NCBI GenBank assembly: GCA_018650645.1
Contig: JABIFP010000006.1
Span: forward strand, 1-48,327
Length of the DNA: 48,327 nt
DNA from: Candidatus Magasanikiibacteriota bacterium
Lineage (GTDB): Bacteria; Patescibacteriota; Patescibacteriia; Magasanikbacterales; UBA922
Direction: 5' to 3'
Shown here in pieces: positions 1 through 8,681 of the stretch (position 1 is the first letter of the stretch; every line of letters starts with the position of its first letter). The notes under the pieces are model-generated. The model was not told the DNA's origin. It worked only from the letters and a program-made list of their open reading frames with translations, and searched no databases. The position numbers and the translations under genes were made by a program.

Positions 1-2
1 AG

Positions 3-479
3 AGCGCTCCAAGCACACAGACTTGTTCTGAAGCGTTTGAAGCGTATCTGTCGTGGGCTGAGCAGCCGGTGTTTGCGCGCCGGGCTGTTATGGCATTTTT
101 GCAGCAGTGCTATGAGGTTTCCGAACCGATTCGCAATGTTGCGCAGGCGATGCTCTTGCCGAAGCTTCCCGAGGACCAGCTCATGCTGACCAAAGGGAAG
201 TGGCGCGGCTTGAGCATCTGCGAATCGGGCTGTGAAGACGAAAAGTGTCGTCAAAACGCTGCGGCGTGTACGGCGCTGTTGTGCTTGATTGCTGAGCGGA
301 GTGAGGTATCGCATCGGCATATTCCATCGGTTCTCAGAACGCTGATACAAGCTCGCGGCGTTGGCAAACTGAACTGGAATGATCGTCTTCATCTCGATGA
401 GGGTAGGGAGTACCTGGCGAAGATTGCTGGAGCTTTCAAAGCTGCCACCGCGCTACTGCTGGTGGCGCACAAACCGTAA
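3..479 (+). CDS. GC-rich orphan protein, 5' end outside window (cassette 1)
   Basis: The reading frame is open to the left edge, so the N-terminus is missing; the GTG at 69 is only an internal alternative start. About 158 codons are visible. I recognise no family. The visible part is mostly helical in character, with a cysteine-rich stretch in the middle (CESGCEDEKC, then two more Cys in a hydrophobic run) that could bind metal or form disulfides. Codon choice is GC-rich (CTG, CGC, GCG), unlike the AT-rich gene at 1371. It is followed 45 bases later by its own terminator and then by a second gene of the same style. No catalytic motif is evident, so no function is assigned. Confidence 0.6.
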   Translation, partial: SAPSTQTCSEAFEAYLSWAEQPVFARRAVMAFLQQCYEVSEPIRNVAQAMLLPKLPEDQLMLTKGKWRGLSICESGCEDEKCRQNAAACTALLCLIAERSEVSHRHIPSVLRTLIQARGVGKLNWNDRLHLDEGREYLAKIAGAFKAATALLLVAHKP

Positions 480-524
480 CGAAGGTGCCGGTGAACGGCA
501 TCCTGCCTGGTCGCCTGTCACGGT

Positions 525-575
525 CCACCACTTCAATTCCCAATCGGGCGGCGAGGCGGTGGGCTTCTTTTTTTT
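525..575 (+). terminator. Rho-independent terminator of cassette 1
   Basis: Outer stem CCACC (525-529) pairs with GGTGG (558-562). A small inner CCC/GGG hairpin lies in the loop, and a T-rich tract runs from 565 to 575. The outer-stem-plus-inner-hairpin shape recurs at the other GC-rich orphan genes. Confidence 0.7.
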
Positions 576-588
576 CGCAGCATATGTA

Positions 589-617
589 TTGACGGAAGCG
601 CAAAAATATGTAAGTAT
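589..617 (+). promoter_or_regulatory. Promoter of cassette 2
   Basis: TTGACG (589-594) is followed about 17 bases later by an AT-rich -10 region around TAAGTAT (611-617). The gene start at 687 leaves a leader of roughly 60 bases. The -10 match is moderate. Confidence 0.5.
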
Positions 618-686
618 AGGACCCGTGCATGGTGCACAGGTAGTCGCTTTATAGACTGACAGATTTGCATGAATGAGAGGCCAGAC

Positions 687-1247
687 ATGGCTATCAAAAA
701 ACTCACGGCTCAAGAGGCTGAGCAGAAGGGAAAGAAGTTCCTCGCGGATATCAAGGACTGGCTGGAAGGCCGGCACAAGGAGCGCGAGCTGCTGGACCTG
801 GTTGTCGTCTGGCCCTTTATTGATCAGTCGTTCGCTGATTACGCTTTGGGCACAATGCGTCATTTGCAGGAAAGCTTCCCGGGACCGGTGCAGGAAATTC
901 TGCTGGCTCAGACGCTCTGGGAGTTCGTGGTCTTACATGTTCAGGCAGAGTTTGCAGATAAGCACCCGCAGTGCGTCAGGACAACCCATGATCGTCACGG
1001 GGTGCTCCTCACGATTTGTGCTACAGATGACCCTCTGGACGAAAGCAGGTTGGCAGAGCTCCAGGGCCTGGCTCAGCGAGCCTGGAACATCCACAACTCT
1101 CACGATCGTCCTACTCGGATCGATGGCAAGCCGTTCAACCGCGACCGGCTCTTGCTGCGGTACCAGTGGCTGGTGATCTGCTGCTGGCGCGAGATGGTGC
1201 GTCTGCGAATCTTGCCTTCGCCCATCAGCAATGCCTTGGGGATCTGA
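687..1247 (+). CDS. GC-rich orphan protein (cassette 2)
   Basis: A 186-residue protein if the ATG at 687 is used. That start has GAGAGG six bases upstream; the ATG at 669 has no such site. Composition is helical and amphipathic with many Trp, Arg and Leu, an Asp/His-rich central part and a Cys-Cys pair near the C-terminus. No signal peptide, membrane span or known motif is visible. The gene has its own promoter and terminator and lies between cassette 1 and pepF. One line inside it (841-900) counts 55% G+C, against 37% for a line of the neighbouring pepF. Function unknown; transfer or a specialised expression class are both possible. Confidence 0.7.
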   Translation: MAIKKLTAQEAEQKGKKFLADIKDWLEGRHKERELLDLVVVWPFIDQSFADYALGTMRHLQESFPGPVQEILLAQTLWEFVVLHVQAEFADKHPQCVRTTHDRHGVLLTICATDDPLDESRLAELQGLAQRAWNIHNSHDRPTRIDGKPFNRDRLLLRYQWLVICCWREMVRLRILPSPISNALGI

Positions 1248-1279
1248 CAGCGTCACTGCCGCGCACCCACGGCTCACAA

Positions 1280-1323
1280 CCCATAACCACGCCACGGGGG
1301 CGGCGAGGTTGTGGGCTTTTTTT
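1280..1323 (+). terminator. Terminator of cassette 2
   Basis: A nine-pair stem, CCCATAACC (1280-1288) with GGTTGTGGG (1307-1315), includes one T-G wobble. It encloses a GC-rich inner hairpin and is followed by eight T residues (1317-1323 and onward). Confidence 0.85.
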
Positions 1324-1338
1324 ATTACCCCAAATATG

Positions 1339-1367
1339 TTACGGTATTTTGACACAGTAACTATAGA
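1339..1367 (+). promoter_or_regulatory. Possible pepF promoter, very close to the start codon
   Basis: TTACGG (1339-1344), a 17-base spacer and TATAGA (1362-1367) end only three bases before the ATG at 1371. Transcription from it would begin at or just inside the coding start, so either the mRNA is leaderless or another promoter is used. Confidence 0.35.
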
Positions 1368-1370
1368 GCT

Positions 1371-3158
1371 ATGAGTACATGGAATATTTCAAAACACTTT
1401 GATTTTGATACCCAAGAGAAAATCGATGCAGCAATTGCGCTGCTGCAAGAAACAACAGCGGCATTTGTATCAGAATGGAAAGAAAATACGGAATATCTCT
1501 CAAATCCAGAAGTATTGGCAGAAGCGCTCAAACAATACGAAGTCTGGGTGCGTGCATGTGGTCATGGTGGAGGAGTAGGGTATTATGCGTGGCTCAAATT
1601 GCAACTCAATTCAGAAAACCAAGAAAACAAAGCACTTAGTGCAAAGTTGTCAGAAATGAGCACGAATCTGTATAACCAGATCCAATTTTTCACCCTCAAG
1701 ATTGCAAAGATAGAGCCAAGCGTGCAGGAAACCATGCTTGCGCATACTGCGCTTCAAGAATACAAACACTTTTTAGCAAGACTCTTTGCACAAGCAAAGC
1801 ATCAGCTTTCTGAGAAAGAAGAAAAGATTTTGAATTTAAAATCTACATCAGCATATGAAAGGTGGGTGCAATTGGTAGAGCAGCAGCTTTCTGCAAAGAG
1901 TGCCCCAATCATGACAGAAGATGGAACAGAAAAAGAGACATCGTTTAATGAAATTTTGGGATTGAGGGGAAGCAGAAACAAGGCGATTCGTGATAGCGCA
2001 GCAAAACAGGTGCATCGGCTACTAGCAGAATATGCGCCAATTGCAGAAGCAGAAATTAATGCTGTTTTTCATGATAAAAAAGTAGATGATACGTTGCGTG
2101 GATTTGATAGGCCCGATAGTGATCGTCACTTGAACGATGATATTGAGACAGAGGTTGTAGATGCAATGCGTAAAGCGGTGAGTGGCAAATTTGATGTATC
2201 TGCAAGATTTTACAAACTCAAAGCTAAACTCAATGGCGCCCCAACCATGAAATATCATGAAAGAGCGGTGCCGTATGGAAATATCGAAGATAACTACTCG
2301 TTTGAAGATGCTGTGGTATTGGTAAAGGGAGTGTTTGAAAAATTAGACCCAAGTTTTGCAGATATTTTTCAAAGATTTTTAGACAACGGGCAAATTGATG
2401 TATTTCCTCAAAAAGGGAAGAGTGGAGGAGCCTTTTGTGTGTACTGGACGCCAGAACAACCGGTATTTGTGTTACTCAACCACGCAAAGACACTTGGTGA
2501 TGTGCTGACGCTTGCACATGAAATGGGACACGCAATAAATGATGAGTACATCAGAGACAAACAGCATGCACTTCATTTTGAAACTAGTACGGCCACAGCA
2601 GAAGTTGCCAGCACGTTTATGGAAGACTTTGTATTGGCAAAACTATTAGAAACAGCAGATGATGAGCAGCGGCTAGCTATTTTAATGAAACGATTAGATG
2701 ATGATGTTGCTGCCATCATGCGGCAGGTGGCATGTTACAATTTTGAAGAAGCGCTTCACAAAGCGGTGCGAGGGCAGGGGTACGTTTCAAAAGAGTCGAT
2801 TGGGAAACTGTTTAACGAGCATATGCATGCATATATGGGAGATGCGGTTGAGCAGTGCGACGGGGCAGAGAACTGGTGGGTATATTGGTCACATATTAGA
2901 CGGTTCTTTTATGTGTACAGTTACGCGAGTGGTCTGTTGATTTCAAAGGCCATGCAAAACATGGTAAGGGAAGATGCTACAAATATTGAAAAAGTAAAAA
3001 CATTTTTACAAACAGGTGTTTCAAAATCACCAAAAGAGACGTTTGCTGCCATGGGAATTGATATTGCAGATGCAGCATTTTGGCAGGAAGGGCTAAAAGG
3101 CATTGAGCAGACGCTTGTGCAGGCAGAGGAGTTGGCAAAAAAATTAGGGAAGGTATAG
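1371..3158 (+). CDS. pepF: Oligoendopeptidase F-like zinc metallopeptidase (family M3)
   Basis: A 595-residue cytosolic M3 peptidase, the usual length for the PepF/M3B group, expected to cut short peptides. The zinc site is clear: HEMGH at residues 383-387 gives two His ligands and the catalytic Glu, and Glu411 in the AEVAS motif fits the third ligand. The N-terminal half is helical and the C-terminal part carries the usual Tyr-rich segment (VYWSHIRRFFYVYSYASG) that lines the cleft. No signal peptide. It has no Shine-Dalgarno and no terminator of its own: the promoter of cassette 3 begins one base after the stop codon, so its transcript probably ends at the cassette 3 terminator. Confidence 0.93.
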   Translation: MSTWNISKHFDFDTQEKIDAAIALLQETTAAFVSEWKENTEYLSNPEVLAEALKQYEVWVRACGHGGGVGYYAWLKLQLNSENQENKALSAKLSEMSTNLYNQIQFFTLKIAKIEPSVQETMLAHTALQEYKHFLARLFAQAKHQLSEKEEKILNLKSTSAYERWVQLVEQQLSAKSAPIMTEDGTEKETSFNEILGLRGSRNKAIRDSAAKQVHRLLAEYAPIAEAEINAVFHDKKVDDTLRGFDRPDSDRHLNDDIETEVVDAMRKAVSGKFDVSARFYKLKAKLNGAPTMKYHERAVPYGNIEDNYSFEDAVVLVKGVFEKLDPSFADIFQRFLDNGQIDVFPQKGKSGGAFCVYWTPEQPVFVLLNHAKTLGDVLTLAHEMGHAINDEYIRDKQHALHFETSTATAEVASTFMEDFVLAKLLETADDEQRLAILMKRLDDDVAAIMRQVACYNFEEALHKAVRGQGYVSKESIGKLFNEHMHAYMGDAVEQCDGAENWWVYWSHIRRFFYVYSYASGLLISKAMQNMVREDATNIEKVKTFLQTGVSKSPKETFAAMGIDIADAAFWQEGLKGIEQTLVQAEELAKKLGKV

Positions 3159-3159
3159 C

Positions 3160-3188
3160 TTGACAGGGCGTGAGTAGTGGAGTAAAAC
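3160..3188 (+). promoter_or_regulatory. Promoter of cassette 3
   Basis: TTGACA (3160-3165), a 17-base spacer and TAAAAC (3183-3188). The -35 box starts one base after the pepF stop. The leader to the start at 3263 is about 65-70 bases. Confidence 0.65.
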
Positions 3189-3262
3189 GTGTATAGATAG
3201 GTACGCGTTTTTCTGCGTTTGGCAGGAATTCGAGATTTGTTGTGGATGAGGAAGGAGAGAGC

Positions 3263-3895
3263 ATGGAGCTTGGGCAGAAGCTGGGGGATATAAGTGTCTC
3301 TACAGGGGTGATCCTCGGTGGTCTGGGGCGCTCCGATGAGGATAAAATCAAGCGATTTGGTTTCCTGGCCGACCCGAACGGGCCGTTTCGCGAGCACGTG
3401 GTGGATATGGCACGGCACCTCAAGGCTAAGCCGGTGGGTCGCCGGCCGAACGTCACGAGCTTCCGGGAAACCCTGGGGCAGACGTTCGACGAGTGCGAGT
3501 TTGGGCGCGGTGGCTTGACCCTGAGAGGGGGGTTGACCAACGCTTCGGCGCCCAGGCAGCCTGCATGGGTGTGGCTCGTGGAGTTTGAGAAGTCTCTTCC
3601 TGAGAAAGAGAGATACCTGCAGCTGTGGGCGCAGCGCATCGGCTATAGGCCAGCCCGCCTTGCGGATCTGCTGCAGATGGCGCTCGACTACAAGCTTCGG
3701 CGCCAGGAAGATGGTCTCGACTGGTACGACTTCTGCCTTGTGGCAAGTGCCTGCCTGGAGGGGCTACCGGAGGGCCACAAGCAGGAGGAGGCTTGCGTCG
3801 TCATCGATCACAACGGAGAGATGGATCTCTGTTCTCCGGATTCGGAAGTCGCTCTGCGGTGCAGCCGCCGCATCCACCTCTTCGTCCGCGACTAG
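3263..3895 (+). CDS. GC-rich orphan protein (cassette 3)
   Basis: About 210 residues from the ATG at 3263, chosen because AGGAAGGAGAG ends three bases before it; the GTG at 3242 lies upstream of that site. No family is recognised. The N-terminal third is glycine-rich and basic. The middle contains WVWLVEFEKSLPEKERYLQLW followed by a helical stretch, and the C-terminal part (DWYDFCLVASACLEGLPEGH onward) looks like a small alpha/beta domain. One line inside the gene (3421-3480) counts 68% G+C, far above the neighbours. The unit has its own promoter and terminator and sits between pepF and asnS. Cytosolic by appearance. Confidence 0.7.
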   Translation: MELGQKLGDISVSTGVILGGLGRSDEDKIKRFGFLADPNGPFREHVVDMARHLKAKPVGRRPNVTSFRETLGQTFDECEFGRGGLTLRGGLTNASAPRQPAWVWLVEFEKSLPEKERYLQLWAQRIGYRPARLADLLQMALDYKLRRQEDGLDWYDFCLVASACLEGLPEGHKQEEACVVIDHNGEMDLCSPDSEVALRCSRRIHLFVRD

Positions 3896-3924
3896 CGGGC
3901 CACGCCAATCTGGCAGCCTTCACG

Positions 3925-3958
3925 CCTCGTGCATCCGTGCACGGGGTCTTTATTTTTT
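3925..3958 (+). terminator. Terminator of cassette 3 (and probably pepF)
   Basis: A nine-pair stem, CCTCGTGCA (3925-3933) with TGCACGGGG (3938-3946), has a four-base loop and one wobble pair, followed by a T-rich tract to 3958. Confidence 0.85.
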
Positions 3959-3994
3959 ATAGCTTGAATTAAACACCCAAAGATGATACGATTT

Positions 3995-4003
3995 TGCTAG
4001 TAT
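3995..4003 (+). promoter_or_regulatory. Extended -10 promoter of asnS
   Basis: TGC followed by TAGTAT (3998-4003) is an extended -10. No good -35 lies 17 bases upstream. The expected start site is about seven bases before the ATG at 4017, giving a very short leader. Confidence 0.45.
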
Positions 4004-4016
4004 TAGTCAAAAATAT

Positions 4017-5312
4017 ATGAATGTACGAATTTCACAGATTTCAAGCAGCGTAGGGGAACAAGTAACGATTGCGGGATGGCTATATAATAAGCGATCTTCA
4101 GGGAAAATTGTCTTTTTAGAGCTCCGCGATGGGTCAGGTTTTTTGCAAGCAATTGTCAGTAAATCAGAAGTTTCAGAAGAAACCTGGGCAGCGGCAGAAT
4201 CGCTCACACAAGAATCGTCTTTAAAAGTAACGGGTACAATTGTTGCTCATCCAAAAAAGGAAGGGGTGTTTGAATTGCAGGTAGCGAACATCGAAGTTGT
4301 TCATATCGCTGCAGAGTATCCAATCGCCCTAAAAGAACATGGGCCAGACTTTTTATTAGACAAGCGGCACCTGTGGCTACGCAGTAAACGGCAATGGGCA
4401 ATTCAGCGCGTGCGGGATTGTGTTATTGATGCCATTTATGATTTTTTCCACCAAAACGATTATGTAAAAGTAGACACCCCAATTTTTACACCAAATGCGT
4501 GTGAAGGGGCAACGGAACTTTTTAGTGTTGAATATCTTGATGAAGGAGAAGTATTTCTTTCTCAATCTGGGCAGCTCTATTTGGAAGCCGCTATTATGTC
4601 GGTAGGAAGAGGATTCGACTTTGGGCCAGTATTCCGCGCAGAAAAAAGTAAAACCAGAAAGCATCTTACAGAATTTTGGATGATGGATGCAGAAGGAGCA
4701 TTTATTGAACACGAAGAAAACATGGAGCAGCAAGAGGCGCTCATTAAACATATTGCAAAGAAGTGTTTAGAAAATTGCGCAACCGATTTAGCACTATTAG
4801 AGCGAGATGTAGAACCGCTCAAAAAGATGCTCGAATTATCTTTTGAAAAACTCACCTATACAGAAGCAATTGAAAAATTACATACACTCGGTTCTGAAAT
4901 TACATTTGGAGACGATTTAGGAACAGAAGATGAAGAACTTTTGACGAAAGATTCGCCAGTGCCGGTATTCATCCACAAATGGCCAAAAGCAATCAAGCCG
5001 TTTTACATGAAGCAAGATCCGGAAAATCCAGACTTGGTACTCAACAACGACCTAATCGGTATGGAAAATGCCGGGGAAATTATTGGTGGGTCACAGCGTG
5101 AGGACGACTACGAAAAAATGAATGCTGCCATTATTAAAGAAGGACTAGAAGGACCAGAATATGAATGGTATCTCGATTTACGCAAATATGGATCAGTGCC
5201 ACATAGTGGATACGGTCTTGGATTAGAGCGAGTAGTACGATGGATGAGTGGCGCGCATCATATAAGAGAAACCATTCCATTCCCAAGGATTATTAATCGT
5301 GTGAAGCCGTAG
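4017..5312 (+). CDS. asnS: Asparaginyl-tRNA synthetase
   Basis: A 431-residue class IIb synthetase that charges tRNA-Asn with asparagine. An N-terminal OB-fold anticodon domain (about residues 1-100) precedes the catalytic core. Motif 2 is [19 protein letters not shown], the GGSQRE segment is typical of AsnRS rather than AspRS, and motif 3 is [10 protein letters not shown] at about 398-407, followed by the IRETIPFPR ending. A separate aspS lies at 11810, so both charged tRNAs can be made directly. It heads a run of four closely spaced plus-strand genes and has no Shine-Dalgarno. Confidence 0.93.
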   Translation: MNVRISQISSSVGEQVTIAGWLYNKRSSGKIVFLELRDGSGFLQAIVSKSEVSEETWAAAESLTQESSLKVTGTIVAHPKKEGVFELQVANIEVVHIAAEYPIALKEHGPDFLLDKRHLWLRSKRQWAIQRVRDCVIDAIYDFFHQNDYVKVDTPIFTPNACEGATELFSVEYLDEGEVFLSQSGQLYLEAAIMSVGRGFDFGPVFRAEKSKTRKHLTEFWMMDAEGAFIEHEENMEQQEALIKHIAKKCLENCATDLALLERDVEPLKKMLELSFEKLTYTEAIEKLHTLGSEITFGDDLGTEDEELLTKDSPVPVFIHKWPKAIKPFYMKQDPENPDLVLNNDLIGMENAGEIIGGSQREDDYEKMNAAIIKEGLEGPEYEWYLDLRKYGSVPHSGYGLGLERVVRWMSGAHHIRETIPFPRIINRVKP

Positions 5313-5323
5313 ACTTGCAGAGT

Positions 5324-6034
5324 ATGTCTCCAATAGATCAACTTCACTCCCTTCTTGCAAAAGAGGGAATTGAACAATGGTTTGAAAATGATATTGAAAA
5401 GGCAGGAGAGCTGCTAAATGCTTTGGGTGGAAAAGAATGGGAGCAGGTGCAAGAAATGGCAGCACAGCAGACTCCAGAATGGCAAGTAAGGCTATTATCG
5501 TTGCTTTCAGAAGAAGACACAAAAGGATATGGACTTCCAATTGCGTTAGCGCTTCTTATGAATGAGCATCAGGATGTTGCGGCTGCTGCTATTGATGCAT
5601 TTATTGATCATCCGTCATTTTCTCCTTCAGAAAATATTATGCAGAGAATTACCGTGGTTGCTGCGGCAGACCAAGGAGAGTTGCAATGGGCGGTAGAGCA
5701 ATTGCAACAGAGATGTCAGGATCCTATGCAAAAAAGTATTTTGAAATGGGATGTGTATCAGATATCTTCAAAAAACCCTCTAAAGGGAGTAATGCTCAGA
5801 GGGAGAATAAGAAAAACTGGTTTACTTGCAGGGATGACAGTGCTGACAGAAAATGCTGCAGATGAAGATAATACGGTTCGATTTGCACTCTTAGAAGATA
5901 CGGACCCAAGTCCTATTATTACATTCTTGCAATCAATCGATACAAATATATCTGTAGAAAAAATTCAATCAGGATTACAAAATCCCGTACTTTCAAAAAT
6001 GAAATGTAATATTGAGGATCGTTACACAGTATAA
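5324..6034 (+). CDS. Unknown helical protein between asnS and an RNA methyltransferase
   Basis: 236 residues from the ATG at 5324; a TTG at 5315 would add three. No family is recognised. The N-terminal 130 residues are a series of amphipathic helices with EWQVRLLSLL and GLPIALALLM repeats of HEAT-like character, which is only an impression. The C-terminal part is more beta-rich. No signal peptide or membrane span. It starts 11 bases after asnS and ends two bases before the methyltransferase at 6037, so it is co-transcribed with translation and RNA-modification genes. Confidence 0.75.
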   Translation: MSPIDQLHSLLAKEGIEQWFENDIEKAGELLNALGGKEWEQVQEMAAQQTPEWQVRLLSLLSEEDTKGYGLPIALALLMNEHQDVAAAAIDAFIDHPSFSPSENIMQRITVVAAADQGELQWAVEQLQQRCQDPMQKSILKWDVYQISSKNPLKGVMLRGRIRKTGLLAGMTVLTENAADEDNTVRFALLEDTDPSPIITFLQSIDTNISVEKIQSGLQNPVLSKMKCNIEDRYTV

Positions 6035-6036
6035 GT

Positions 6037-7029
6037 ATGGCAAAAAAGAAAAAGAAAAAAGGAGGTAGTGCTTCTAGAAGATTACCGGAGGTGTTTTTAG
6101 AGCGATTAGAAAGAATCGTTGGTAGAAGCAATATGGAGCAAGTGTGTAAAACATTTGTAGAGAAGCCAACAACCTTCCGCGTAAATACCATCAAAACAAC
6201 GGTGCAACAGGTACTAAGTACTCTGCAGGAACAGGGAATTACGATTAAACGTGTTCCGTGGTATTCAGATGCTTTTGTATTAACAAATAAATCGCAGAAA
6301 GGATTATCTTCACTCGATTTGTATGCGGAAGGGAAGATTTATCTGCAATCTTTGGCAAGCATGGCGCCGCCATTTATTTTAGATCCGCAACCCGGGGAAA
6401 AAGTCTTAGACCTAACAGCGGCACCAGGAAGTAAGACCAGCCAAATGGCTGCAATGATGAATAAAAAGGGAGAACTGGTAGCAAATGATATTCATCCAAT
6501 CCGCGGGCAGCGACTGGCACATAATATGCATGCACTCGGGGTAGATGAAGAAGCTGATGATTGGAATTTTACGCTGCATAATATTGATGGGGAAGTATTG
6601 GTAGAAACATACGAGAATTATTTTGATAAAGTATTGGTAGATGCACCCTGTTCTGGCGAGTCGCGGTTTATTGCTGGTAGCGCAAGGACATATCGATTTT
6701 GGAATGAAGAATACGTGCGGAAGATGGCGTTTGAACAGTCTAAATTGCTTATGGCAGGATGGAAGGCGCTGAAACCCGGAGGAACACTCGTCTATTCTAC
6801 TTGCACCATGTCGCCAGAAGAAAATGAACGGCGTATTGATAAATTTTTGCTGCATGCAAAGGATGCAAAAATTATCCCTTGCTCAATAAAAGGACAAAAA
6901 ATGTTACCACCAGTGGTGAAATGGGAAGAAACACCGTATACTAATGAAGTAAAAAAGACGTTACGTATTTTCCCAACCGATCAGATGGAAGGGTTTTACG
7001 TGGCAAAGATCACCAAGCTTGTTACATAA
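6037..7029 (+). CDS. RsmB/RsmF-type 16S rRNA (cytosine-5) methyltransferase
   Basis: A 330-residue SAM-dependent m5C methyltransferase of the NOL1/NOP2/Sun family. The SAM-binding motif I is DLTAAPGSK (about 125-133). Motif IV contains the Cys of DAPCSGE (Cys205) and motif VI the Cys of STCTMSPEE (Cys256); the latter is the usual nucleophile. The N-terminus starts with a run of lysines that may help bind rRNA. The family's NusB-like N-terminal domain of RsmB is absent, so the exact target cytosine cannot be named. Part of the asnS operon with a two-base gap upstream. Confidence 0.88.
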   Translation: MAKKKKKKGGSASRRLPEVFLERLERIVGRSNMEQVCKTFVEKPTTFRVNTIKTTVQQVLSTLQEQGITIKRVPWYSDAFVLTNKSQKGLSSLDLYAEGKIYLQSLASMAPPFILDPQPGEKVLDLTAAPGSKTSQMAAMMNKKGELVANDIHPIRGQRLAHNMHALGVDEEADDWNFTLHNIDGEVLVETYENYFDKVLVDAPCSGESRFIAGSARTYRFWNEEYVRKMAFEQSKLLMAGWKALKPGGTLVYSTCTMSPEENERRIDKFLLHAKDAKIIPCSIKGQKMLPPVVKWEETPYTNEVKKTLRIFPTDQMEGFYVAKITKLVT

Positions 7030-7038
7030 TTATTTTCT

Positions 7039-7653
7039 ATGCATTACGTCCTCGTTGTTGGTTCTCACAGAACGCCTTCTCAAAGTAGAAAGGTGGCGAA
7101 TTATATTGAAAAGCGATTAAAAAAAGATAATGGAAAGAATACGGTAGATATTTTTGATCTTGGAGAAATCGATTTACCATTTTGGAATATGCCTATGTGG
7201 GAAAAGGATTCTGATATGCGTAAAGCGTGGGCACCGTATGCAAAACGATTAGCAAAAGCAGACGCCTTTGTCATGATTGCTCCAGAGTGGGGTGGCATGG
7301 TTCCAGCGGAGCTGAAAAACCTTTTCCTATTAGCCGATAGATACGAACTTGCACATAAGCCTGCGCTTATTGTTTCGGTAAGTTCTGGTAGAAGTGGCGG
7401 ATATCCAGTTTCAGAGCTCCGCATGAGTAGTTATAAAAATACCTACATCTGTTATTTGCCAAGTCATGTGATTGTGCGCAAAGTAGAGGATGTGTTGAAC
7501 AATCAGAAAATGGTTAAGAAAGATAAAGGGGATTACTACATTAAAAATCGCATGAACTATGAGCTACAGTGTTTGGCAGAATATGGAAAAGCACTGAAAA
7601 AAGTGCGCAAAAGCGGCGTGTTTGATTATAAGCAGTTTCCGTTTGGGATGTAA
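7039..7653 (+). CDS. NADPH-dependent FMN reductase-like flavoprotein
   Basis: 204 residues with a flavodoxin-like fold. It starts VLVVGSHRTPSQSRKVA, the phosphate-binding loop for FMN, and has PEWGGMVP at 82-89, matching the PEYN/G segment of NADPH-dependent FMN reductases, followed by VSVSSGRSGG. Expected role: electron transfer from NAD(P)H to flavin or small acceptors in the cytosol. The substrate is not evident. It is the last gene of the asnS operon, nine bases after the methyltransferase, and is followed by a strong symmetrical terminator. Confidence 0.85.
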   Translation: MHYVLVVGSHRTPSQSRKVANYIEKRLKKDNGKNTVDIFDLGEIDLPFWNMPMWEKDSDMRKAWAPYAKRLAKADAFVMIAPEWGGMVPAELKNLFLLADRYELAHKPALIVSVSSGRSGGYPVSELRMSSYKNTYICYLPSHVIVRKVEDVLNNQKMVKKDKGDYYIKNRMNYELQCLAEYGKALKKVRKSGVFDYKQFPFGM

Positions 7654-7663
7654 AAAGAAGAAT

Positions 7664-7688
7664 AAAAAAAGCCCTTTGGGGCTTTTTT
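7664..7688. terminator. Bidirectional terminator between convergent operons
   Basis: Seven A residues plus GCCC (7664-7674) pair with GGGC plus seven T residues (7678-7688) around a three-base loop, so it works on both strands. It separates the asnS operon from the minus-strand block. Confidence 0.9.
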
Positions 7689-7699
7689 TGATATGCCTG

Positions 7700-8332
7700 T
7701 TAAGACGCTCTCTTCATTATTTTTACATGAGCAAAGGCGACACTCACAACGGTAGCAATAAGCTGTACTATATATACAACAGAAAGCGGCTCATTATTTG
7801 CCTGCACTGTTACTACAAAAGTGTAGGCAAACAGGATGGCCGGGATCCAGAAAATTATGGTAAGAAACAAAGAGAAGAAGCCAAGAATAAATCGATCGCC
7901 TTTATGTGGATGTGGGCTTTTATAAGAAAAGATCAGCTTGGCAACCCCAACTGTTGCTGCAAGTGCCATACCTATGATCATACTTGTACCAAAGGCCATG
8001 AGGGTGTTTGCAATTGCTGAAGCAGATTCAGCTTGTAGCGCGTAGGTAAAGAACAGAATTTGAAGAATGAGTGGTGAAAATAATTGCAGTTGTTGTAACC
8101 TATTTGATGGAAAGAGTTGCCGCTCTATTGCAAAAAAAGCACATCCCAAGAACAGCGTTCCATATATTATCCACTCGGATATCCAGTTTGGGACAAGTGT
8201 GATGTCTAAAAAGATAAATGCAAAAGACGCAGGTAGTATATACGCCAAGAATAAGTAAAGAGTAAAGACAAACACCTGATTTTTTGAAAGTGCTGGAATA
8301 CCCATATTGCTTGTGTTTTTTTTATTTCTCAT
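7700..8332 (-). CDS. Unknown multi-span membrane protein
   Basis: 210 residues with five or six hydrophobic segments (for example VFVFTLYLFLAYILPASFAF near the N-terminus and a long segment near 150-170), short polar loops and a basic C-terminus. No charged residues inside the spans suggest a channel or enzyme, and no family is recognised. It is the last gene of the minus-strand block and starts one base after the stop of the gene at 8334, so the two membrane proteins are probably translated together. Confidence 0.75.
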   Translation of the reverse strand: MRNKKNTSNMGIPALSKNQVFVFTLYLFLAYILPASFAFIFLDITLVPNWISEWIIYGTLFLGCAFFAIERQLFPSNRLQQLQLFSPLILQILFFTYALQAESASAIANTLMAFGTSMIIGMALAATVGVAKLIFSYKSPHPHKGDRFILGFFSLFLTIIFWIPAILFAYTFVVTVQANNEPLSVVYIVQLIATVVSVAFAHVKIMKRAS

Positions 8333-8333
8333 A

Positions 8334-8672
8334 TTATGAAAGAATCGATTTCTTTATTTTCAAATAGACCATATAAATACCTACAAACAGAAGGCCATAG
8401 AATACCATGGTGTGCAAATAAATGCTGGTCCATTCCACCCATTCTAACGGACCGCCATCAAACCCCAAGCCTCTACAAATATTTGTTTGACTAAGTGCGC
8501 ATACTGGCCACAAAATAATGCGAGATACTAATAGGCCAATTATTATAGGGAATCCTATTGCGTCAATCAGCCATGAAGGAACATTTGAAATACCAAAAAA
8601 TTCGGTGTATATAATGATAGCTCCGGTTATGGCACCAATAAGAAAGGCGATTTTTTTTGGTGTTCTTTTCAT
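8334..8672 (-). CDS. Unknown small membrane protein
   Basis: 112 residues with three hydrophobic stretches: residues about 8-26, 40-58 and 88-106. The middle loop holds two cysteines in the segment CALSQTNICRG, which could form a disulfide outside the cell. The N-terminus is basic (MKRTPKKIA), giving a cytoplasmic N-terminal end by the positive-inside rule. No family is recognised. It lies nine bases after the secreted protein at 8682 and one base before the next membrane protein. Confidence 0.7.
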   Translation of the reverse strand: MKRTPKKIAFLIGAITGAIIIYTEFFGISNVPSWLIDAIGFPIIIGLLVSRIILWPVCALSQTNICRGLGFDGGPLEWVEWTSIYLHTMVFYGLLFVGIYMVYLKIKKSILS

Positions 8673-8681
8673 ATATGTTGA

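Noticed and set aside
453-863. Minus-strand frame opposite cassettes 1 and 2
   Set aside because: It crosses the cassette 1 terminator and the cassette 2 promoter and is a shadow of the plus-strand genes.
933-1355. Minus-strand frame opposite cassette 2
   Set aside because: It spans the cassette 2 terminator and has no start signals.
7622-8258. Plus-strand frames opposite the membrane protein at 7700
   Set aside because: Low-complexity translations with no start signals; they overlap the terminator and a well-formed membrane protein gene on the minus strand.
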